NCBI GenBank assembly: GCA_002337545.1
Contig: DDGE01000031.1
Coordinates: 19,825 to 36,302, forward strand
Length of the DNA stretch: 16,478 bases
Direction of reading: 5' to 3'
Source: Phycisphaerales bacterium UBA1910
GTDB lineage: Bacteria > Planctomycetota > Phycisphaerae > Phycisphaerales > UBA1924
Shown here: positions 1-6,541 of the stretch, in pieces
Layout: the number at the start of each line of letters is the position of its first letter
How positions within the stretch are numbered: the stretch's first letter is position 1
Notes under the pieces: model-generated
Seen by the model: the letters and a program-made list of their open reading frames with translations, nothing else
What the model was told of the DNA's origin: nothing
Database searches by the model: none
Translations under genes and position numbers: made by a program

Positions 1-564
1 CTGATCTTCACACTCGCGCGGCTCGGGAACGGGTCGATGCGCGATGCGCTCTCGCTGCTCGATCGGTTGCTGGCGGCCGGGCAGAAGAACCTCGATGTCA
101 AGCTCCTCGAAGAACTGCTCGGGCTGCCTGAGCGTGAGCTGCTGAGCGACCTCATCGACGCGATCGCCCAGGGGGACCCCGCGACCGTGCTCAAGAACAC
201 CGGGGCGCTGCTCTCCACCGGCGTTTCGGGCGATCAGGTGCTCGGGTCGCTGCTCGATCGGTTCCGTGATCTCATGGTCCTCGGCTCGTGCGGCAAGGAC
301 ACGGACCTCGTTGAGCTCTCCCCCGAATCACGCGAGCAGGAACTCGAGCGTGCGCGTCAGTTCGACGCGGCCGGGCTCGTGCACATGATCGCGCTGTGCG
401 AATCGGTGCAGCGGGCGATCAAGTCGTCCCCCGCGCCGCGGGCGCTGCTCGACGCGTGCATGGTGCGCCTCGCGATGACGGAGAAGATCGCGGATGTCGC
501 CGCCTTCGTCAAGGCGGGCGGGAACGCGACCTCGCAAGGAGCGCCCGCGTTAAAAAAAGCGTGA
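1..564 (+). CDS. dnaX: DnaX short (gamma-like) product, unshifted frame, 5'-truncated
   Basis: Ribosomes that stay in frame 1 through the A7 run add only one codon (GCG) after the two AAA codons and meet TGA at 562-564. The product ends ...APALKKA. It keeps the clamp-loader core and lacks the Pro-rich linker and the conserved C-terminal tail encoded at 565-863. In other bacteria, gamma is the form that supports clamp loading but lacks the regions contacting the helicase and the polymerase. By analogy this would be a gamma-like subunit. The existence of two stable products is inferred from the sequence and has not been shown. Confidence 0.6.
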   Translation: MIFTLARLGNGSMRDALSLLDRLLAAGQKNLDVKLLEELLGLPERELLSDLIDAIAQGDPATVLKNTGALLSTGVSGDQVLGSLLDRFRDLMVLGSCGKDTDLVELSPESREQELERARQFDAAGLVHMIALCESVQRAIKSSPAPRALLDACMVRLAMTEKIADVAAFVKAGGNATSQGAPALKKA

Positions 565-863
565 GGGCGGCTTCGGCGCGGGTGCAGTCGCACCCCGCAA
601 CGCCGGCGTCGCCCAGCTTCAATGAAACGCCCAAGCCCGCACCCAACCGGGCGAATCTACCGGGGTTCAAGGACCCTGCGCCATCCGGCAAGCGCCGCGT
701 GACGCCCGAGCCGGTGGAGTCAAAGCCGACACCGGCACCAGAGCCCCCCAAGCCGCAACCGCGGACACCGACTCCCGAAGAAGTGGAGAACGATCCGCTG
801 GTGAAGACCGTGCTCGATGTCTTCGAGGGCGAGGTCAAACGCGTGCATCCGAAGAACAACTGA
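1..863 (+). CDS. dnaX: DNA polymerase III subunit tau (DnaX), 5'-truncated, read through a -1 frameshift near base 558
   Basis: This is the C-terminal part of the clamp-loader ATPase subunit that opens and loads the beta clamp at the replication fork. The frame is open from base 1, and the first visible residues (LARLGNGSMRDALSLLD) match the DnaX sensor region just before domain III. Domain III follows to about base 530. Frame 1 stops at 562-564. The frame -1 to it carries on from the A7 run at 552-558 through a Pro/Lys-rich linker to a C-terminal DPLVKTVLDVFEGEVKRV segment. That segment resembles the conserved tail of bacterial DnaX, so the shifted frame appears to be under selection. The shift sits on a canonical slippery heptamer, listed separately. 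Upstream ATPase motifs lie outside the window. ybaB follows 21 bases later, as in many bacteria. The alternative is an A7/A8 homopolymer sequencing error or a real mutation. Confidence 0.85.
536..598 (+). promoter_or_regulatory. Putative programmed -1 ribosomal frameshift cassette in dnaX
   Basis: Four elements are visible. AAGGAG at 536-541 is a Shine-Dalgarno-like stimulator. Ten bases later comes A AAA AAA at 552-558, in exactly the phase needed for tandem -1 slippage (zero frame reads TTA AAA AAA GCG TGA). The zero-frame stop is at 562-564. A hairpin at 578-598 has a six-base perfect core (580-585 with 590-595, loop AGTC) and two further pairs beyond a one-base bulge. The E. coli dnaX site uses the same kind of parts: an SD-like AGGGAG ten bases upstream of A AAA AAG, then a stem-loop. 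The 19-base gap from heptamer to hairpin is longer than usual, so the hairpin is the weakest element. Confidence 0.7.
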
Positions 864-884
864 TTGATCGAAGGGATACCCCAT

Positions 885-1259
885 ATGTTCGGCGACAAAC
901 TCAAAGCCATGCAGGCGCTCGGCTCATTGATGAAGAACAAGGAGCAGTTCGCGGAAGCGGGCGAGCGACTCAAATCCAAGATCGACGCGATGCGTATCGA
1001 GGGCGAGGCCGGCGGCGGCGCGTGCCGCGCGGTGGTCAACGGGAAGATGAAGCTGCTGGACCTCACGCTCGACCCGTCCCTGCTCGCGGGGATGGCCGTC
1101 GATGAGAAGACCCGCGACCTGGCGACGCAGTTGATCAAGGATGCGATCAACGACGCGACCGAGAAGGCCCAGCGTCGCGTGCAGGAAGAGATCTCCAAGG
1201 AAGCGGAAGAACTCGGGCTGGGCGATCTGGGCGGGCAGATCGGCGGGTTCCTGAGCTGA
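885..1259 (+). CDS. ybaB: YbaB/EbfC-family nucleoid-associated protein
   Basis: This is a small DNA-binding protein of 124 residues, slightly longer than the roughly 105-110 usual for the family. Members dimerise and bind DNA through paired long helices, and the gene commonly sits just downstream of dnaX, as here. The family pattern is visible: an N-terminal helix with MFGDKLKAMQALGSLMKNKEQF, a central short beta part (GEAGGGACRAVVNGKMKLLDLTLDP) and a charged C-terminal helix (DLATQLIKDAINDATEKAQRRV), then a Gly-rich tail. I chose ATG at 885 over the in-frame TTG at 864 because GAAGGGA at 870-876 is well placed as a ribosome binding site for 885. The usual third partner, recR, does not follow. 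The protein probably shares a transcript with dnaX. Confidence 0.9.
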   Translation: MFGDKLKAMQALGSLMKNKEQFAEAGERLKSKIDAMRIEGEAGGGACRAVVNGKMKLLDLTLDPSLLAGMAVDEKTRDLATQLIKDAINDATEKAQRRVQEEISKEAEELGLGDLGGQIGGFLS

Positions 1260-1263
1260 TTGA

Positions 1264-1341
1264 TACGAGCCGCGACCGTGAGGGAGCGGTCTTAGTCTTG
1301 GAAGCGCATCGGGGACCGCTCCCTCACGGTCGCGGCTCGTA
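1264..1341. repeat. Long perfect inverted repeat (REP-like palindrome) between ybaB and the Nudix gene
   Basis: Arms at 1264-1291 and 1314-1341 are perfect reverse complements over 28 bases, separated by a 22-base loop. The arms carry the core GCGACCGTGAGGGAGCGG. The element starts four bases after the ybaB stop and ends nine bases before the Nudix ATG, so it fills almost the whole gap. Such compact intergenic palindromes are typical of repetitive extragenic palindromes. No U-run follows, so it is not a textbook intrinsic terminator, but the RNA hairpin would be very stable and could block 3' exonucleases or insulate the two genes. I see no second copy in this window, so dispersal in the genome is inferred. 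Confidence 0.85.
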
Positions 1342-1350
1342 GAGAGACAC

Positions 1351-2040
1351 ATGGTCACCCTGAAACCCATCAACCACTTCACGAGCATCCAGATCGACCG
1401 ATCCCCCGCTCCCGCGCTCGATGAGCAGGCGGAGGCCCGGGTCGATGCCGCGTGGCAGGATCTGTGCGCACAGAACCTGCGATACTTCAACGGCGACATG
1501 CTCGTCTTCGATCGATATGACGCCCCGTCCGGTGTGGTCACGACGCATGTCGACGAGTACAAGCGCCACGCCGTCCGCGACACGATCGATGTGGGCATCT
1601 CTCTGCTCGCCGTCACCGTGGTGGTCATGCTCGATGATCGGGTCCTCATCGGAAAGCGATCGACCCAATCTCACCGATACGGCGGGCTCTGGGAACTGGG
1701 ACCCAGCGGGGGGATCGATGTGCCGGATCGTGGGGACACGATCGATCGCGAGGGGCTCCTCGCGGAAGCGGTCCGCGAAGTCGAGGAGGAAGCGGGATTC
1801 GTCCCGGAGGTAGTCCGCCACGATGTGGTCGCCCTGATCCACGATCACCTGGTGGGCTCAACAGACCTCGCGGTCGTGATGGAGATCAAGGCGCCCCAGT
1901 CGCTCCACATCAACTGGGAGTACGACGACACCCGGTGGCTCAATCTGGGCGAACTCGCCGCGTGGTGCGCCCAAAGACCCGACGAGATCATCCCCACGAC
2001 CGTCGCACTCGCACGGTTTCTTCATCAGACTCACCCCTGA
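1351..2040 (+). CDS. Nudix hydrolase
   Basis: The 229-residue product carries an exact Nudix box at residues 128-150: G-x5-E-x7-REVEEEAGF. The Glu pairs in this helix bind the catalytic metals that cleave nucleoside-diphosphate-linked substrates. The beta-strand context before it (LLAVTVVVMLDDRVLIGKRS, about 85-103) and the GGLWELGPSGG stretch before the box fit the family. An extra N-terminal region of about 85 residues precedes the Nudix fold and may confer substrate choice or dimerisation. I cannot name the substrate from sequence. The ATG at 1351 begins ten bases after the inverted repeat and has only a weak purine stretch (AGAGAG) before it. The gene ends 19 bases before the next start. 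Confidence 0.9.
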   Translation: MVTLKPINHFTSIQIDRSPAPALDEQAEARVDAAWQDLCAQNLRYFNGDMLVFDRYDAPSGVVTTHVDEYKRHAVRDTIDVGISLLAVTVVVMLDDRVLIGKRSTQSHRYGGLWELGPSGGIDVPDRGDTIDREGLLAEAVREVEEEAGFVPEVVRHDVVALIHDHLVGSTDLAVVMEIKAPQSLHINWEYDDTRWLNLGELAAWCAQRPDEIIPTTVALARFLHQTHP

Positions 2041-2047
2041 CATCGGC

Positions 2048-2053
2048 TACCAT
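2048..2053 (+). promoter_or_regulatory. Candidate -10 element TACCAT just upstream of the cyclodeaminase-family start
   Basis: TACCAT fits the TANNNT -10 pattern and ends seven bases before the ATG at 2060, so a transcript would start at or next to the start codon. No Shine-Dalgarno motif is visible in the 19-base gap, which favours a leaderless start or translation by read-through from the Nudix gene. No convincing -35 is seen. A near-identical context (ATCGG-TACCAT) occurs at 15937-15946. Confidence 0.3.
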
Positions 2054-2059
2054 ACCCCC

Positions 2060-2683
2060 ATGAGCAGCGACACGGCCGCCCAATCCATCGCGTCACAGCC
2101 CGTTGGCGCGTTCCTTGAAACGCTCGCGGCGAAGGTCCCCACGCCCGGCGGCGGGGCTTCGGCCGCTATCACCGGCGCGACGGCCGCCGCGACGGCGGCG
2201 ATGGTTGTCAGCTACTCGCTGGGCAAAAAATCGCTCGCCGAGTGTGAGGAGATGAACCAGAACGCGATGGCGCGTCTCACCCGCGCCCGACTCATGTTCC
2301 TCCAACTCGGCGACGAGGACGCGGAGGGTTACGGGGCGCTCAATGCGCTCTGGAAGCTTGAAAAGGACGACCCCAAGCGCATCGAGCAGTGGGACGACGC
2401 GGTGAAGGGGGCGATCACCCCGCCGCGGGCGATGCTCGCGTTGTCGCTCGAACTGCTGCGTTTGTGCGAGAAGCTCGTTGATTCTACCAATAAGCAGCTC
2501 AAGTCCGACCTGGGGATCGCGGGTGTGCTGGGCGAGGCCGCCGCCCGCTCGGCCGCGTGGAGTGTGCGGATCAATATCCCACTGCTCCCGGAAAACCAGC
2601 AGGATGAGCTGCGCCAGACGGTTGATGTCATGCTCGAGCAGGCGCGGACGCTGTGCGTATCGATTGAATCGAGGTGCGCGTGA
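2060..2683 (+). CDS. Cyclodeaminase/cyclohydrolase family protein (FTCD_C / FchA type)
   Basis: This 207-residue, mostly helical protein matches the formimidoyltetrahydrofolate cyclodeaminase / methenyltetrahydrofolate cyclohydrolase family by length and by motifs. These are the N-terminal PVGAFLETLAAKVPTPGGG (Gly triplet at 30-32), an Ala-rich helix (SAAITGATAAATAAMVV), a KKSLAECEEM-like stretch, and the later PPRAMLALSLELLRLCEKL and LGIAGVLGEAAARSAAWSV segments. Family members release ammonia from formimino-THF or open the ring of methenyl-THF in one-carbon metabolism, acting in the cytoplasm. Which reaction applies here cannot be told, and no folate gene is adjacent. The stop overlaps the next start by one base (TGATG), suggesting translational coupling to the phosphatase gene. 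Confidence 0.85.
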   Translation: MSSDTAAQSIASQPVGAFLETLAAKVPTPGGGASAAITGATAAATAAMVVSYSLGKKSLAECEEMNQNAMARLTRARLMFLQLGDEDAEGYGALNALWKLEKDDPKRIEQWDDAVKGAITPPRAMLALSLELLRLCEKLVDSTNKQLKSDLGIAGVLGEAAARSAAWSVRINIPLLPENQQDELRQTVDVMLEQARTLCVSIESRCA

Positions 2684-4116
2684 TGAGCAGCTTGCCGACC
2701 AACCAAACCCTCAGTGCCGAGGGGACGCTGGTCGATCTGAGCACCGATCCGCGGATCGCCGGGCTTGAATCGATGCTGCGTGATGTCAGCGCTGTCAAGG
2801 ACCCGGCGAAAATGCTCAAGGCGTTCGGGCCTTGGGTTGGGCAGCGATTTCCGCGCGAGGCTTTCATCAGCGTCTCCAAGCGTGACCTGCCCGTGGGCAA
2901 GTACAAGCTCACACGCGTGATCACGAATACAAAGGATCCGATGAAATCGCTGCGTGATGAGAACGCGAGCGATCCCTGGCGTCAGTGGATGGCCCTGCCG
3001 ACCTATTCGGGCGGGCTGATTGGGCGGATTATCCAGCAGGATTCGCCCCAGATCTTCACGAGCGTCGATTTCACGCAGGACCCGGTGCTCGGGGATGTGC
3101 TGGGTGAGGACGCTGCACGCGTCCGCGCGGTCTCCGCGATCCCGTCCTACGACGACGGTGAGGCGCTCAACTGGGCGCTGAGCTTCCACACCCGCACGGA
3201 CTGGTCCGACTTGGATACCTTCGTCGCGGGGCTGCTCGATGTGAACCTGATGGGCACCGCGACCCGGAATCTCGTTTTCCGCAAGCAGGCCGAATCGCTC
3301 AACGCCCAGCTCATGGAGCAGTTCGAGCAGGTTGCCAAAATTCAACGCCAGCTGCTTCCGGACCAGAACCCCAAGCTCGAGGGGCTCTCGCTCTCGACGA
3401 GCTATCTGACAAGCAATATCGCCGGCGGGGACTACTACGACTATGTACAGGGCGACGACGGACGCTTCGGCATCGTCATTGCGGATGTCTCGGGGCACGG
3501 CCCGGGGGCCGCGACGGTCATGGCGATGCTCCGCACGATCCTGAGTTGCTACGGCGATCTGCGCAAACGCGACAACCAGCTGGATGCGAACGCGGCGAAC
3601 ATCGCTCGCTACTGCAACGAGAAGCTGGTGCAGTCGAATCTCAACGGCGAGTTCGCGACGGCCTTTTTCTGTATCATTGATCCGAGCACCGGCCACCTCA
3701 CCTGGACCCGCTGCGGCCACAACCCCCCGCTCCTCCGTCGTGCGGACGGGGCCGTCGAGCAGATCGATAGCGCGGCGACCCTTCCTCTTGGGATCACGAA
3801 CGATCTTGAGTTTGATACCGACTCGTGCACCATGCACCCGGGCGATACCCTGATTCTGTACACAGACGGGATCACCGAAGCGACAGCCAACCGCCCGGCC
3901 CATGAGTTCTCGATGCACACAGACCAGCGCGATTCCAAGGCCGAGCAGTTCGGGATGCAGCGCCTGATCGATTCGCTCGACACCTGCACAGGGAACCCCG
4001 AGTGCGCGATCGATCATGTCCACCGCGCCCTGTTCAAGTTCACCAACCGGTTGGATCGAGACGACGACCAGACGCTCGTTGTTATCCAACGCAACCCCGA
4101 GCAGAAACCATCATGA
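2683..4116 (+). CDS. PP2C-type (SpoIIE/RsbU) serine phosphatase with N-terminal GAF-like sensory domain
   Basis: The 477-residue protein has an N-terminal half of GAF-like composition (about 20-210) joined by a short helical linker (about 211-230, with VAKIQRQLLP, the usual entry to this family) to a SpoIIE-type PP2C domain. Metal-binding aspartates are visible in GGDYYDY (D250), IADVSGHG (D268), YTDGITEA (D395) and DDDQT (461-462). Such enzymes dephosphorylate STAS anti-sigma-antagonist proteins in partner-switching systems. No anti-sigma kinase or STAS gene lies in the window, so the partner must be elsewhere. I prefer ATG at 2683 over GTG at 2674 or 2680 because GAGG at 2671-2674 is spaced for it. 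The next gene starts inside its stop (ATGA). Confidence 0.9.
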   Translation: MSSLPTNQTLSAEGTLVDLSTDPRIAGLESMLRDVSAVKDPAKMLKAFGPWVGQRFPREAFISVSKRDLPVGKYKLTRVITNTKDPMKSLRDENASDPWRQWMALPTYSGGLIGRIIQQDSPQIFTSVDFTQDPVLGDVLGEDAARVRAVSAIPSYDDGEALNWALSFHTRTDWSDLDTFVAGLLDVNLMGTATRNLVFRKQAESLNAQLMEQFEQVAKIQRQLLPDQNPKLEGLSLSTSYLTSNIAGGDYYDYVQGDDGRFGIVIADVSGHGPGAATVMAMLRTILSCYGDLRKRDNQLDANAANIARYCNEKLVQSNLNGEFATAFFCIIDPSTGHLTWTRCGHNPPLLRRADGAVEQIDSAATLPLGITNDLEFDTDSCTMHPGDTLILYTDGITEATANRPAHEFSMHTDQRDSKAEQFGMQRLIDSLDTCTGNPECAIDHVHRALFKFTNRLDRDDDQTLVVIQRNPEQKPS

Positions 4117-4598
4117 GCGGCAAAGTCCCAGCACAGGAATGGTTCGATCGGCCCGATCCAACAGGCAAGACCGATACGGGCGAGACGGGGTTGCGATTCA
4201 CCTGCACCCAGTGCGGCAACTGCTGCACCGGGCCCACCGGATATGTCCTCTTCACGGACAAAGAAGCGGGTGCGATGGCAAAGGATCTCAAGGTCACCAA
4301 ATCCGAGTTCTACGAGCAGTACACCCGCGACACGATCGTGGGACGGTCGCTCAATGAGGTTGAGACCGGGTACGGGTACGATTGTGTCTTCCTGACCCGC
4401 GATGAGAAGACCGGCAAAACCGGCTGCAGCGTCTACGCATCCCGCCCGGAGCAGTGCCGGACCTGGCCGTTCTGGGATTCGAACCTGACGAGCAAGCGTG
4501 CCTGGGCGTCCGCGTCCAAGGGATGCCCTGGGATGGACTCGGGAGAGCTCCACCCCCCCAAGCACATCCGGATCACACGCGATCGCGTCCAGATCTGA
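4113..4598 (+). CDS. YkgJ-family cysteine cluster protein
   Basis: This 161-residue protein has the hallmark CxxCGxCC cluster (FTCTQCGNCCTG; Cys 31, 34, 37 and 38), followed by GYVLFTDKEA, a later DCVFL, GCSVYASRPEQCRTWPFW, and a Cys near the C-terminus (KGCPG). This spacing is that of the YkgJ/UPF0153 family, whose cysteines are thought to bind zinc or an iron-sulfur cluster; the biochemical role is not established. The ATG at 4113 overlaps the phosphatase stop by four bases, so the two are very likely translationally coupled. The pairing may mean a shared redox or metal-linked stress role, but that is inference. Confidence 0.85.
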   Translation: MSGKVPAQEWFDRPDPTGKTDTGETGLRFTCTQCGNCCTGPTGYVLFTDKEAGAMAKDLKVTKSEFYEQYTRDTIVGRSLNEVETGYGYDCVFLTRDEKTGKTGCSVYASRPEQCRTWPFWDSNLTSKRAWASASKGCPGMDSGELHPPKHIRITRDRVQI

Positions 4599-4642
4599 TG
4601 CGGAGCACCTGAAAACCCCGATATTGAGTAGAGATCACCGTT

Positions 4643-4670
4643 TTGGTGGCCCCCCTGTACCTGTTACGCT
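4643..4670 (+). promoter_or_regulatory. Candidate promoter for the ABC exporter gene
   Basis: TTGGTG at 4643-4648 and TACGCT at 4665-4670 are separated by 16 bases, and the -10 is preceded by TGT, giving an extended -10 (TGnTANNNT). Transcription would begin about 17 bases before the ATG at 4694. It lies in the only sizeable gap (95 bases) between the YkgJ gene and the exporter. No clear terminator is visible in that gap. Confidence 0.4.
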
Positions 4671-4693
4671 CGGCGACGAACAATACCCCCTCC

Positions 4694-6541
4694 ATGGACG
4701 CCTTCTGGACATATGCGAAAGAGATGCTCCGTATGCGGGGATTGCTGATCCTCGGTGCGTGCTTTGCGCTGCTTTCTGCGGGTGGGGTTGGCGCAGGGAT
4801 CGCCGCGCTGGGGCCCACGCTCGATATTCTGCTTGACTCCGAGTCCGGCGGGCTCCGCCAGTTCGCCAACGACAAGATCGCTCAGGACGATCACGGGTTC
4901 TTCGCGATGCTCTCGCCCGAGCAGATCGCGAAGCTCCCCGCGGACCCTTTCGACTCCATCGTCCTGATCATGGGCGTGCTCGCTGGGCTGACGATCATCG
5001 GCGCGCTCGCGAACTTCGGGCACCAGTACATCGCGTACACCGTGGTCCATACCACGATCGCGCGGATCCGACGACGCGCGTACGGGCAGGTCCTCAAGCT
5101 TCCGCTCAAGACCATCGTCTCGGAGGGTCCCACGGACGCGATCTCGCGGATCGTCAACGACACCGAATCGCTCGCGGCCGGGTTCGTCGCGATGCTGTCC
5201 AAGGCCGTCGCGCACATCCTCAAGGGCATCGTCGCGCTCCTGGTCGCGCTCCTCACCAACTGGCAGCTCGCGCTCGTCGCCCTCGTCGTGATGCCCATCC
5301 TCGGCACGATCATCCGCAAGCTCGGCAAGCGCATCCGGCGTGCATCGGGCAAGGCACTCTCGAGCAGGGCGGACCTCTATCGCGCCTCGACCGAGGCGCT
5401 GCAGGGGATGCGGGTCGTCAAGGTCCACACCACCGAGCGGTACGAGGCAGGGCGGTTCGGGCGGATCAACAAGGAAGTCCTGCATCAGCAGATGAAGGTC
5501 CGCACCGCCCGCGCGGTGGCCAGCCCGCTCGCCGAGCTTATCACCATGTTCGCGCTGGGCGTCTTGACGCTCGTCGCGGCGAAGTTCATCCTCGACGGCA
5601 CCCTCGACAAGTCCGAGTTCATCACGGTTCTCGCGGCGCTGGGGATCGCGGGGGCATCCATCAAACCCCTCTCGGGTCTGATCAACGACATCCAGCAATC
5701 CGGTGCGGGTGCCGATCGGCTCCATCGCCTGCTCAGCGCTGAGCCCGAGCCCGGGCATGAACCCCGCCTGTCCAAGCTCGCGCGGCACCGCAACTCCATC
5801 CAGTTCGATACCGTACGCGTCATCTACCCCGGCGCGACAACACCCGCGATCAACGGTGTCTCCCTCACGATCAACCACGGCGAGACCGTCGCGTTCGTCG
5901 GGCCCAACGGGTGTGGCAAAACCACCCTCCTCTCGCTCATCCCGCGCCTCTTCGATCCCGACGAGGGACGCGTCCTCATCGACGGGACGGACATCTCCCG
6001 CGTCCGGGTCCGCTCCCTCCGCAAGCAGATCGGCGTCGTCACGCAGGAGGTCGTCCTCTTCAAGGGCTCGATCGCCCAGAACATCGCGTACGGGAACCGT
6101 CACGCGACGCGCGAGGAGATCGAGCAGGCCGCACGCGACGCGCGCGCCATGGAGTTCATCGAGCAGCTCGACGACGGGCTCGACACCCCCGTGGGCGAGC
6201 AGGGACTCACCATGTCCGGCGGGCAGCGCCAGCGCCTCGCGATCGCCCGCGCCATCCTCCGCGACCCCGCGATCCTGATCCTCGATGAAGCAACATCCAT
6301 GATCGATGCGCACTCCGAGAAACTCATCAACGAGGTGCTCGACGAGTTCTGCAAGGATCGCACGAGCCTGATCGTGGCGCATCGACTCTCCACCGTGCTC
6401 AACGCGGATCGGATCGTCGTCCTCTCCGACGGGCAGGTGATCGATCAGGGCACGCACGATGAACTGCTCGATCGGTGCGCGATCTATCGCAACCTGGCGC
6501 GGCATCAGCTGATGGACAACACGGAAAGCGAAACCGCATGA
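4694..6541 (+). CDS. ABC exporter half-transporter, fused permease and ATPase (MsbA-like)
   Basis: The 615-residue protein has an N-terminal membrane region with about six helices (roughly residues 15-350, e.g. LLILGACFALLSAGGVGAGI) and a C-terminal nucleotide-binding domain. Visible motifs are Walker A GPNGCGKTT (403-411), Q-loop VTQE (Q451), signature MSGGQRQRLAIARA (507 onward), Walker B ILILDEATS (D531, E532) and H-loop VAHRLST (H563). All catalytic residues are present. Such half-transporters dimerise and export lipids, peptides or drugs; the arrangement is closest to MsbA-type lipid exporters, but the substrate cannot be read from sequence. ATG 4694 is preferred to an in-frame TTG at 4643 because the upstream region looks like a promoter. 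Its stop overlaps the next start (ATGA). Confidence 0.93.
   Translation: MDAFWTYAKEMLRMRGLLILGACFALLSAGGVGAGIAALGPTLDILLDSESGGLRQFANDKIAQDDHGFFAMLSPEQIAKLPADPFDSIVLIMGVLAGLTIIGALANFGHQYIAYTVVHTTIARIRRRAYGQVLKLPLKTIVSEGPTDAISRIVNDTESLAAGFVAMLSKAVAHILKGIVALLVALLTNWQLALVALVVMPILGTIIRKLGKRIRRASGKALSSRADLYRASTEALQGMRVVKVHTTERYEAGRFGRINKEVLHQQMKVRTARAVASPLAELITMFALGVLTLVAAKFILDGTLDKSEFITVLAALGIAGASIKPLSGLINDIQQSGAGADRLHRLLSAEPEPGHEPRLSKLARHRNSIQFDTVRVIYPGATTPAINGVSLTINHGETVAFVGPNGCGKTTLLSLIPRLFDPDEGRVLIDGTDISRVRVRSLRKQIGVVTQEVVLFKGSIAQNIAYGNRHATREEIEQAARDARAMEFIEQLDDGLDTPVGEQGLTMSGGQRQRLAIARAILRDPAILILDEATSMIDAHSEKLINEVLDEFCKDRTSLIVAHRLSTVLNADRIVVLSDGQVIDQGTHDELLDRCAIYRNLARHQLMDNTESETA

Noticed and set aside
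864..884. TTG at 864 as the ybaB start
   Set aside because: It abuts the dnaX stop and adds seven non-conserved residues, whereas ATG 885 has a well-spaced GAAGGGA.
2329..4089. A 586-codon open frame on the minus strand opposite the cyclodeaminase-family and phosphatase genes
   Set aside because: It is an antisense shadow of two well-supported family genes, has Arg/Glu/Val-rich low-complexity composition and matches no family I recognise. Long antisense frames are common in GC-rich DNA.
876..4697. ATACCCC shortly before three start codons (885, 2060, 4694) as a shared regulatory motif
   Set aside because: The distance to the ATG varies from 2 to 5 bases, ybaB has an ordinary ribosome binding site, and three short matches in GC-rich DNA may be chance.
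4664..6505. A 613-codon minus-strand open frame opposite the ABC exporter
   Set aside because: The plus strand carries every catalytic motif of an ABC ATPase. The antisense product is Asp/Arg-rich with no domain.
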